47,485 nt of DNA, taken from Bradyrhizobium sp. Its GTDB lineage: Bacteria; Pseudomonadota; Alphaproteobacteria; Rhizobiales; Xanthobacteraceae. The position numbers and the translations under genes are program-made. Numbering within the stretch: position 1 is the first letter of the stretch; the number at the start of each line of letters is the position of its first letter. This document shows, one piece after another, positions 16,081-23,028 of the stretch. The DNA is taken from contig JAQGKC010000045.1 of the NCBI GenBank assembly GCA_028290305.1, positions 1-47,485 of the forward strand. The letters are read 5' to 3'. The notes beneath the pieces were generated by a model, which saw only the letters and a list, made by a program, of their open reading frames with translations, searched no databases and was not told where the DNA came from.

Positions 16081-17235
16081 TCATGCGGCCAGAACAAGAA
16101 TCTCGCGCACTTGCGCCGGGTCATCGATCTTGCGCGGGTTACGCGGAATCCACGGCGTCGCCATGGCTTGCTCCGCGATCTGGTCGAAATGCTCCGGGCC
16201 GATGCGGACTTCCTGCAGGCTGCGCGGCATTCCGAGATCACGGATAAAAGTGTCCAGCACGTCAGCGGCGTCCTTGCCGGGATGTCCCATCGCCGCAGAA
16301 ACCAGTGCCTGCCGCTCCGCATTGTCGGGTTTGTTCCAGCGCATCACCGACGGCAGCATCACGCAAGACGTATAACCATGCGGCACGTCGAACGTGGCGC
16401 CGAGCACATAGCCGATGCCGTGGCTCGCTCCCATTGGCACGCCTGCGGACAGTGGCCCCATCGAGAGCCAGGTGCCGATCTGACAATCCATCCTTGCATC
16501 GAGATCGCGGGCGTCGGCCTTTACGCGCGGCAGCGCCTGCGCCAGCATCGAAAGTCCCCTCACGGCCTGTGCGTCGGCGTAAGGATGGGCCTCGCGCGAG
16601 CACAGGCCTTCGACGCAGTGATCGACGGCGCGGATGCCGGTCGAAAGCCACAGCCATTGCGGCGTGTGCACGGTCATGGCGGGATCGAGGATCACGGCGC
16701 GCGGCATCGTCAGCTCATGACGCAGCATTTCCTTGACCCGGGTACGCTGATTGGTGACGCCGGCGACCGCGCTAAACTCGCCGCCGGCAATGGTCGTGGG
16801 CACGCTGATCTGGCGCACTGTCGGTGCCGTCATCGGCGGGGCGACGCCTTTGCGCGCCCTAATCGTATCGATGCCGTCGGCGGTGCTGACGTTGTTGGCG
16901 AGGCAGAGTTGTACTGCTTTTGCGCCGTCGGTAATCGAGCCACCGCCGATGGTGACGATGAGATCGGCGTTGGCGGCGCGGGCCTGCTCGGTGGCGGCAA
17001 TCACAGCCTCACGCGGCGTATGCGGCGGCATCGCATCGAAGGTCGCCACGCAGCGAGACCCAAGGCTGTTGCGGATCTTCTCGATCTCGTCGGTTTCGCG
17101 GTTGAGCGTGCCGCTGACCATCAGGAACGCGCGGCCGGCGCGCAGCCGGTCCATTTGCGCCACGACCGCCTCGGCGGCGGGCGTTCCGAAAATAACCTCG
17201 TCCATGGCGCCGAAAACGACACGCCCCTTGTGCAC
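16081..17235 (-). CDS. Iron-containing alcohol dehydrogenase family protein
   Basis: 384 aa NAD(P)-dependent oxidoreductase of the Fe-ADH/maleylacetate-reductase fold. Dinucleotide-binding IVTIGGGSITDGAKAV, then ISVPTTIAGGEFSAVAGVT, the metal region TGIRAVDHCVEGLCS, and GASHGIGYVLGATFDVPHGYTSCVMLP with two His. The canonical metal-binding Asp of GMDALxH is replaced by Arg (GIRAVDH), so metal binding may differ, as in maleylacetate reductases, where this Asp is also lost. Start: GTG at 17235, preceded by GGAGGA; ATG at 17205 is the alternative, and the frame to 17334 has no ribosome site. It overlaps functionally with the acyl-CoA ligase 16 bases downstream: an alcohol or keto acid may be converted, then activated. 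Confidence 0.88.
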   Translation of the reverse strand: MHKGRVVFGAMDEVIFGTPAAEAVVAQMDRLRAGRAFLMVSGTLNRETDEIEKIRNSLGSRCVATFDAMPPHTPREAVIAATEQARAANADLIVTIGGGSITDGAKAVQLCLANNVSTADGIDTIRARKGVAPPMTAPTVRQISVPTTIAGGEFSAVAGVTNQRTRVKEMLRHELTMPRAVILDPAMTVHTPQWLWLSTGIRAVDHCVEGLCSREAHPYADAQAVRGLSMLAQALPRVKADARDLDARMDCQIGTWLSMGPLSAGVPMGASHGIGYVLGATFDVPHGYTSCVMLPSVMRWNKPDNAERQALVSAAMGHPGKDAADVLDTFIRDLGMPRSLQEVRIGPEHFDQIAEQAMATPWIPRNPRKIDDPAQVREILVLAA

Positions 17236-17306
17236 GACGTTTGTCCTCCGAAGACGCTCTGGTTTTATTAGTGCTTGAAACCAATCTAGCGGAGTAAGTG
17301 CGAGGA

Positions 17307-17328
17307 GGGGAACCAAAAAATGTTCCCC
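17307..17328. promoter_or_regulatory. Inverted repeat upstream of the FeADH gene
   Basis: GGGGAAC (17307-17313) and GTTCCCC (17322-17328) with an A-rich 8-base loop. It lies between the stop of the TIM-barrel gene and the start of the FeADH gene, both on the minus strand. There is no T-run after it, so it looks more like a protein-binding site or mRNA hairpin than a classical terminator. Confidence 0.4.
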
Positions 17329-17367
17329 GCTCAAGGGGGTCCCGCTGCATTCAGCCGGGTTGTTAGT

Positions 17368-18228
17368 TCAATTCGCTTTCGCGCCAACCTCCTCGTCAAT
17401 GATGCGCTGCCACAGCGCCCGGACCATATCCTTCATGGCAAGCGCGTCTTGCCAGCGATCCGACAACTCGGCGCCGTCGGGCCCGGTGATGGCGTAAGGC
17501 GGCGGACCGAGTTCGCACAGGAAGGTCAGCACCGCATCGGGCTTTGCGCGTTTCCTCCAGGAGCGGATCGCGTATTCCCACCAGCCCATGAACAATTCGA
17601 CCCAGCCCTGATGCTGCGGAAAGCCGAGCGAGATCTGCACCTGTTCGCGGCTGGCGATGCGGCCATGAATGCCCCAGCTATTGTCCAGGATGCGATGGAT
17701 CAGGGCGTGATTGACCTCATCCACCGGCCAGGCGAATTCGCGGCCGACCAAATAGTGCGAAACATCCGCCGTCAGCCGCAGGTCGGGGAAACATTCCAGC
17801 AATTGCAGCGTGAAGAACAGATCCGTGGTCATGCGGTCGCGATGGGTTTCCACATGCACCGCGATGCCGGCCTGATCGGCCAGCCGCCGCCAGCCGTCGA
17901 GCAGCGGAATGCATGCTTCGATCCGCTGCGGCCGCACGTTCGGCTGCAGGTTGACGTGATCGGCGCCGAGCCGCGCCACCAATTCCAGCACCGGTTTGAG
18001 ATCATCGACATTGGTCGGGTAGCACTGCGCCTGCCAGATCATTCCTTGGCCGCGCAGGAAGGAGGTTGCCTCCTCGGCGAAAGCCGGATCAATGAAACGG
18101 ACACCGGCGCCATCGAAATCGGCGTCACGGATCATGGCAAGTTGCGTCAGCAGCGGCCATTCCGGTTGACCGGCTAGCCGCCGCTCCATCGCCCACAGCG
18201 ACTGCAGGATGCGAAGTTGCTGCGCCAT
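17368..18228 (-). CDS. Sugar phosphate isomerase/epimerase-like TIM-barrel protein
   Basis: 286 aa AP-endonuclease-2/xylose-isomerase-like barrel. Probable metal ligands: Glu in VHVETHRDRM, Asp and His in LTADVSHYLV, His in NSWGIHGRIAS and Glu near the end in CELGPPPY. This superfamily holds isomerases, epimerases and 3-dehydroshikimate dehydratases, so the reaction is not fixed by the fold. It starts 2 bases after the stop of the MHS transporter gene (stop 18231), so translation is coupled; PhyH is further upstream. The MHS transporter and a PhyH dioxygenase as partners suggest a small polyhydroxylated or aromatic-precursor acid as substrate; this is inference. Confidence 0.85.
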   Translation of the reverse strand: MAQQLRILQSLWAMERRLAGQPEWPLLTQLAMIRDADFDGAGVRFIDPAFAEEATSFLRGQGMIWQAQCYPTNVDDLKPVLELVARLGADHVNLQPNVRPQRIEACIPLLDGWRRLADQAGIAVHVETHRDRMTTDLFFTLQLLECFPDLRLTADVSHYLVGREFAWPVDEVNHALIHRILDNSWGIHGRIASREQVQISLGFPQHQGWVELFMGWWEYAIRSWRKRAKPDAVLTFLCELGPPPYAITGPDGAELSDRWQDALAMKDMVRALWQRIIDEEVGAKAN

Positions 18229-18230
18229 GA

Positions 18231-19580
18231 TTACGCTTGCTGTGGCATTGCCGCCGTGTGTATCGCGCCATCCGATGTGTTGTCGACCGTGATGCTCTCT
18301 TCATACGTCTCGGGACCGCACCAGATCGCAAGCGCGGTCAATCCGGACAATACCGCAGCGTAGCAAGCAACCGGCCACCAGCTTCCGGACCAAGCCACCA
18401 GCGCCGCGGCCAGCGCCGGTGCAGGACCGCCGGCCAGCAACGAGCCTAGTTCGCGTGCGAAGGCAAAGCCCGCGAAGCGCCGCTGCGGCGGAAACAACTC
18501 GGCGAAATAGGCCGCCTGCGGACCGAACATCGCCGCCGTCACCACCGCGCGCGCGACGATGAAGGCAAGCGCGATCCAGATCCACTCCCTGGTTTCGATC
18601 AGCCAGAAGAACGGGAAGGCGAAGGCCACGCCGGCCAGCGCGCCGAACATATAGACCGGGCGCCGTCCGATGCGGTCGGAGAGCGCGGCGAAGCCGATGA
18701 TCGCGAACAGTTCGATGACGAAGGCCAGCATCAGCGCGCTCAGCGCATCGGCCTTCGGCACTCCCAGCGTATTGATGATGTAGCTCAGGCCGAACACCGG
18801 AAATAAATAACCAAGGCCGTTTTCGGCCAACCGCGCGCCCAGCACGACCATGAAATTCCGCGGATGCCGGCGCAGCGCTTGCATCGCCGGGTTGCGCTCG
18901 ATCTTGCCGCGCGCCACCACCGCCTCGGTGAAGACCGGCGTTTCCGCCACCCGCAGGCGGACGAAAATGCCGACGAGAATGAGCAGGAAGCTCGCCAGAA
19001 ATGGCAGCCGCCAGCCCCACGACATCAGATCGTCGCGCGGCAGCAGCGTCACGAGCGCAAAGGCGCCGGCCGCGAGCAGATTGCCGATCGACACGCCGAG
19101 TGGTGCGAAGCTGCCCCAGAAGCCGCGATGGCGTGCCGGGGCATTCTCAACCAGGAAGATCACCGCGCCGCCATATTCGGCACCGGCTCCCAGCCCTTGT
19201 ATCACGCGCAATGCGACTAGCAGAGCGGGCGCCCAATAGCCAACCTGGGCATAGGTCGGCAACAGACCGATCGCGGTGGTGCCGATGCCGATCATCAGCA
19301 GCGTCGCCACCAGCACGGGCTTGCGCCCAAACCGGTCGCCCATGATGCCGAACACGATGCCGCCCAACGGCCGCACGACGAAGCCGACGCCGAAGGTCAG
19401 GAACGCCAGCAGCGTGCCGACCACCGGATCGCTCTTCGGAAAGAACAGATCGCCGAACACCAGCGCTGCCGCGGTGCCGTACAGGAAGAAGTCGTACCAT
19501 TCGAGCGCCGATCCGACACTGGCTGCCAGGATCACACGCAAACGCGCGCGCATGGCGCTATCGGCTTTCATCTCCCTCAT
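18231..19580 (-). CDS. MFS transporter, metabolite:H+ symporter (MHS) family
   Basis: 449 aa, 12 membrane segments. The MHS signature SVGSALEWYDFFLYGTAAALVFGDLFFP opens TM1, followed by the MFS motif GDRFGRKPVLVATLLMIGIGTT in the TM2-3 loop and a second copy (LSDRIGRRPVYMFG) in the middle. MHS proteins (ShiA, KgtP, ProP, citrate carriers) import small organic acids or zwitterions with protons. It sits between the PhyH gene (84 bases upstream) and the TIM-barrel gene (2 bases downstream), so it probably brings in the substrate of this pathway. Regulation is expected from the LacI protein encoded divergently beyond PhyH. Confidence 0.93.
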   Translation of the reverse strand: MREMKADSAMRARLRVILAASVGSALEWYDFFLYGTAAALVFGDLFFPKSDPVVGTLLAFLTFGVGFVVRPLGGIVFGIMGDRFGRKPVLVATLLMIGIGTTAIGLLPTYAQVGYWAPALLVALRVIQGLGAGAEYGGAVIFLVENAPARHRGFWGSFAPLGVSIGNLLAAGAFALVTLLPRDDLMSWGWRLPFLASFLLILVGIFVRLRVAETPVFTEAVVARGKIERNPAMQALRRHPRNFMVVLGARLAENGLGYLFPVFGLSYIINTLGVPKADALSALMLAFVIELFAIIGFAALSDRIGRRPVYMFGALAGVAFAFPFFWLIETREWIWIALAFIVARAVVTAAMFGPQAAYFAELFPPQRRFAGFAFARELGSLLAGGPAPALAAALVAWSGSWWPVACYAAVLSGLTALAIWCGPETYEESITVDNTSDGAIHTAAMPQQA

Positions 19581-19664
19581 CGCTTCCCCCGTTTTGCTTT
19601 TTTGTCATTATTTTTGTCTGTTCGTTTTATCTGTTCGTCGTCCGCGCGTGGCGCGAACGCAAGG

Positions 19665-20534
19665 TCATGCGGCGCGGGTGAAGTATGACTTCTTCGCCGC
19701 GGACTGCGTTTCGTAAATCGATCCCTGCCGCGTCGCAGGCGGCAGCGGAATGCGCACGGGAACATTTGTCATCCGTGGCGCCACCACGGGATCGCCGGAC
19801 AGCAGACGGCTGTTGAACTCGGCGTAATCCTTGACCCCCATCAGCGGCCAGGCGTCGCTCGCCGCCACCTCGTAGAGCAGCAGGTTGCGCGGACGGTCCG
19901 AAGTGTTCATGGCCGATCCGTGCAACGCCCGGACATGGTGGAACGACATGCTGCCGGCGCGGCCCATGCAAGGCATCGCGCGTTCGATCTCGGATTTGAT
20001 GGTGTCGGGATCGATCAGACCGGCGAAACAGCCGTCGTCGCCATGGTGATTCCAGACCTCTCTTGTATGCGTGCCCGGCGTGACCAGCATCGGCCCGTTG
20101 GTGATGTCGCAGTCATCGAGCAGCACGCCGATCGCGAGAATGTCATCGTTGGTGTGCGGATAGAACGCCCAGTCCTGATGCCATTCCACCGGCGACCCAT
20201 AATGCGCCGACTTCATGTTGAGCTTGGAGCCGTGCAGCCTCAGGCCCGGGCCGATCAGTTCTTTCAGGATGTCGAGCACAGCCGGGCTGCGCACGATCTG
20301 GTCGAACAGCGCGTGCACCTTGTGCGGCGTCTTGATCCGGCGGACGCGAGGGTTTTCCGCGGTGTGGCCCGGTTCAAGGTCATAGACGTCGGTATGCTCA
20401 AGGGTCTTTGCCGATTCCGCCACCAGCTCCGCGATCACCGAGCGCAGCTGGGCCAGCGTATCGGCGCCCAGCACATCAGGCACCACAATCACCCCGTCGC
20501 GCCTGTAAGCCTGCACGTCCCGTTCTAAAATCAT
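19665..20534 (-). CDS. Phytanoyl-CoA dioxygenase (PhyH) family protein
   Basis: 289 aa Fe(II)/2-oxoglutarate-dependent hydroxylase candidate. Iron-binding HxD in VEWHQDWAFYPH (H119, D121), distal His in VRALHGSAMN (H205), and Arg 216 in RPRNLLLYEV suited to bind 2-oxoglutarate. All four key residues are present, so it should be active. PhyH-family bacterial enzymes act on many small molecules (ectoine, phosphonates, halogenation), not only fatty acyl-CoA. It is the first gene of the LacI-linked minus-strand block with MHS transporter, TIM-barrel protein, FeADH and acyl-CoA ligase, and so may catalyse the first oxidation of the imported compound. The start at 20534 lies 32 bases from the LacI operator. 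Confidence 0.92.
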   Translation of the reverse strand: MILERDVQAYRRDGVIVVPDVLGADTLAQLRSVIAELVAESAKTLEHTDVYDLEPGHTAENPRVRRIKTPHKVHALFDQIVRSPAVLDILKELIGPGLRLHGSKLNMKSAHYGSPVEWHQDWAFYPHTNDDILAIGVLLDDCDITNGPMLVTPGTHTREVWNHHGDDGCFAGLIDPDTIKSEIERAMPCMGRAGSMSFHHVRALHGSAMNTSDRPRNLLLYEVAASDAWPLMGVKDYAEFNSRLLSGDPVVAPRMTNVPVRIPLPPATRQGSIYETQSAAKKSYFTRAA

Positions 20535-20565
20535 CCCGTTTCTCTCCCGATAGAGACCTGTTTAC

Positions 20566-20589
20566 CCAAATGATAGCGCTGTCATTTGG
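20566..20589. promoter_or_regulatory. LacI-family operator
   Basis: 24-bp near-perfect palindrome: arms CCAAATGA (20566-20573) and TCATTTGG (20582-20589) around T-AGCGCT-G. Only one symmetric pair (T/G) breaks the dyad. The core TGATAGCGCTGTCA has the central CG and flanking A/T pattern typical of LacI/GntR-type operators. It lies between the divergent PhyH and LacI-type genes, 32 and 54 bases from their starts, so binding would block both promoters. Confidence 0.8.
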
Positions 20590-20643
20590 TCCGTACAAGC
20601 CAAATCGTGCGTTTCTGATGCCCATTCGCTAATCTCTGTTCCG

Positions 20644-21642
20644 ATGAGCACCATCGGCCCCAACGACCTCCATTCCGCCCCAACCCTGTCCGCGGTGGCC
20701 AAACTGGCAGGCGTATCGTCGATCACCGTCAGCCGCGTGGTGCGTCTGCCCAACCTCGTTGCGCCCGAAACCCGGGTTCGCGTCGAGGCTGCGATGCGGG
20801 AATTGGGCTACGTGCCCAATCTGGTCGCTGGCTCGCTGGCGAGTGCCCGTACCAGTTCGGTGGGCGTGCTGGTGCCGACGATCGCGAATTCGATTTTTGC
20901 CGACACGGTGCAGGGCCTGTCCGACGAGTTGGAGCCGCTCGGCTACGCCGTGATCCTGGCGCAGTCGCGTTACGACGCAGCACGAGAAGACCATATGCTC
21001 GCGGCACTGCTGTCGCGGCGCCCCGAGGCCATCATCATGGTGGGCTCGCCGGCAACGGAAGACGGCGCAAGACTGCTGAGGCGCGCGGGCATTCCCATCG
21101 TCGAGACATGGGAGCTTCCGGCCGATCCGATCGATGCCGTTGCCGGATTCAACAATTACGAGGCCGGGGTTACGGTCGCGCGGCATATGATCGCCCAAGG
21201 CCGCGAGAGCCTCGCGTTCATCGGAGGCGACGATCCGAGGGCGACGCGGCGGTGGAATGGATTCAAGGACACTGCATTGGGGGCGGGCGTCAAAATTCCG
21301 CGCCGGTTGATTCTGGAGCGCAACGCCTCGGGCAGCGTCGTCGCGCTGGCAAACCTGCCCGGTGTCGATGCAGTGTTTGCGGCCAACGATGCGCATGCCA
21401 TCGGCTTCATGTCCGGCCTGCGCGCCGCCGGATTACAGCGTAGCGGTCCAGCGGCGGAGCAGCCGGTCGCTGTCATCGGCCTCGGCGATCTCGAGATGGG
21501 CCGGCTGATCGCGCCGAGCCTCAGCACCATCCGCGTTCATGGCGACGCCATCGGCCGAACCGCGGCAAAGCTGATGCTGACGCGGGAAGGGCCGCGCCAT
21601 GTCGACCTCGGCTTCGAGCTTGTGTTGCGCGACAGCGGCTGA
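20644..21642 (+). CDS. LacI family transcriptional regulator
   Basis: 332 aa, full length. N-terminal helix-turn-helix and hinge: LSAVAKLAGVSSITVSRVV (about residues 16-34) then VRVEAAMRELGYVPNLVAGSLAS. The rest is a periplasmic-binding-protein-like effector domain (about 62-330), with VGVLVPTIANSIFADTVQGL, ADPIDAVAGFNNYEAGVTVARHM, and a GxxAAxxLM-type C-terminal segment (GRTAAKLMLTREGP). It resembles gluconate/sugar-acid responding members (GntR-like LacI group). Divergent from PhyH-MHS-TIM-barrel-FeADH-ligase and separated from it by a matching palindrome, so it almost certainly represses that block until an imported substrate or intermediate binds. Confidence 0.93.
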   Translation: MSTIGPNDLHSAPTLSAVAKLAGVSSITVSRVVRLPNLVAPETRVRVEAAMRELGYVPNLVAGSLASARTSSVGVLVPTIANSIFADTVQGLSDELEPLGYAVILAQSRYDAAREDHMLAALLSRRPEAIIMVGSPATEDGARLLRRAGIPIVETWELPADPIDAVAGFNNYEAGVTVARHMIAQGRESLAFIGGDDPRATRRWNGFKDTALGAGVKIPRRLILERNASGSVVALANLPGVDAVFAANDAHAIGFMSGLRAAGLQRSGPAAEQPVAVIGLGDLEMGRLIAPSLSTIRVHGDAIGRTAAKLMLTREGPRHVDLGFELVLRDSG

Positions 21643-21691
21643 CTTCGGCTTCCTGATTAGCTTTCAAGAATCCTCACAAGGTTGCCCGCAG

Positions 21692-21713
21692 GCGAAATAC
21701 ATAATTATTTCGC
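21692..21713. promoter_or_regulatory. AT-rich inverted repeat upstream of RND pump genes
   Basis: GCGAAATA (21692-21699) and TATTTCGC (21706-21713), 6-base spacer. It lies 49 bases after the LacI-type gene and about 115 bases before the RND adaptor start. It could end the lacI transcript or be an operator for the pump genes; no regulator gene of the TetR or MarR type is next to it. Confidence 0.4.
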
Positions 21714-21828
21714 TTGATCCTGGCCGGTTCTTGAACAGACTGGCAACCGGTCTCATCTTGATCCCCGCCGCGGATGATCGTGGCGCTCGCCTCGATTGAT
21801 CGCGGCAGAAGTGCAGAGGAGATGCAAA

Positions 21829-23028
21829 TTGAGCGCGGCTGCGAAATCGGAGCGTTTGGCTCAAGTTTTCAATATCCGTTCACTCTGCGATCTCAGCCCG
21901 CTGGTTGTTCTGCTGGCGATCACCTTGTCAGGCTGCGGGGACAAGCCACAGCCGGCTGCTGCGGGCCCACCGCCCGTCACGGTCGCACAGCCGGTCAAAC
22001 GCACCGTCACGGATTGGGATGAATTCACCGGGCGGTTCGAGGCGGTGGAAGAGGTCCAGGTTCGCGCCCGGGTCGGCGGATTCGTCACCAGCGTCGAATT
22101 TCGCGACGGCGCCTTCGTCAAGACCGGCGACCTCCTATACGTCATCGATGCACGCCCCTTTGAAGCCGTCGCCCTGCAGGCGGAAGGCCAGCTCTCGGAT
22201 GCCCGTGCCAAGGCCGAACTCGGAAAGCGCGAACTCGACCGCGCGCTTACCCTGAATCAGACCCAGGCGGTCGCGGACTCCATTGTCGATCAGCGCCGCC
22301 AGACCCTGCAGGCGGCAAATGCGGCGATATCGCAGGCCGAAGGCGCGCTGAAAGCGGCCCAGCTCAATATCGAATTTACCCATGTCGTGGCGCCGCTCAG
22401 CGGGCGGGTAAGCCGCCACCTCGTCAGCGTCGGCAATCTGGTGCAAGGCAGCGAAGGCAGTTCGACGCTGTTGACGTCGATCGTCTCGCTCGATCCGATT
22501 TACATTTATTTCGATATGGACGAGGCGACCTATCTCAAAAACAACCGGCTTTATTTCGCAGGCAAGCGGCCGAGTTCGCGCGACACGCCAAATCCTGTCC
22601 AGGTGACGCTGGTGGGCGAAACCAAACCGTCGCATGACGGCAAGGTGGATTTCCTCGACAACCGGCTGGATGTCTCCACCGGCACGCTGCGCGGGCGGGC
22701 GGTGATCCCGAACAAGGACCTTTCCATTTTGCCCGGGCAGTTCGGCCGCGTGCGGCTGATCGGTAGCTTGCCCTATGAAGCGCTATTGCTGCCTGATTCC
22801 GCTGTTGCCACCGATCAATCGCGCAAGGTGGTTTTCGTGGTGAAGGATGACGACACCGTCGAAGCCCGCGCCGTCACCCTGGGTCCGCTCGACGAAGGCC
22901 TTCGTGTCATTCGCGATGGGCTGAAGCCGGAAGACCGCGTGATCGTCGATGGCCTGCAGCGCGCCCGCGTCGGGGCGAAGGTAAGCCCGCACACCGTCCA
23001 GGCCGCTGCTGCCGGTAGCAAGATATGA
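21829..23028 (+). CDS. RND efflux system periplasmic adaptor (membrane fusion protein)
   Basis: 399 aa lipoprotein that links an RND pump to an outer-membrane channel. Hydrophobic N-terminus ending in lipobox LSGC (Cys36, counted from the TTG at 21829). Barrel-sandwich/lipoyl halves around VRARVGGFVTSVEFRDGAFVKTGDLLYVID, a coiled-coil hairpin at about 100-165, VVAPLSGRVSRHLVSVGNLV, then beta-barrel and membrane-proximal domains (LPGQFGRVRL). The TTG at 21829 has AGGAG at 21817-21821; an earlier TTG at 21796 is also open. Its stop overlaps the start of the pump gene (ATGA at 23025), so the two are coupled. AcrA/MexA-type family. Confidence 0.93.
   Translation: MSAAAKSERLAQVFNIRSLCDLSPLVVLLAITLSGCGDKPQPAAAGPPPVTVAQPVKRTVTDWDEFTGRFEAVEEVQVRARVGGFVTSVEFRDGAFVKTGDLLYVIDARPFEAVALQAEGQLSDARAKAELGKRELDRALTLNQTQAVADSIVDQRRQTLQAANAAISQAEGALKAAQLNIEFTHVVAPLSGRVSRHLVSVGNLVQGSEGSSTLLTSIVSLDPIYIYFDMDEATYLKNNRLYFAGKRPSSRDTPNPVQVTLVGETKPSHDGKVDFLDNRLDVSTGTLRGRAVIPNKDLSILPGQFGRVRLIGSLPYEALLLPDSAVATDQSRKVVFVVKDDDTVEARAVTLGPLDEGLRVIRDGLKPEDRVIVDGLQRARVGAKVSPHTVQAAAAGSKI

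Noticed and set aside
16065..16322. 86-residue extension of the acyl-CoA ligase
   Set aside because: Covered by the FeADH C-terminus in another frame; GGAGG precedes the ATG at 16064.
16051..17271. 406-codon plus-strand frame opposite FeADH
   Set aside because: Mirror of conserved FeADH codons; the FeADH frame has recognisable motifs and a ribosome site, this one does not.
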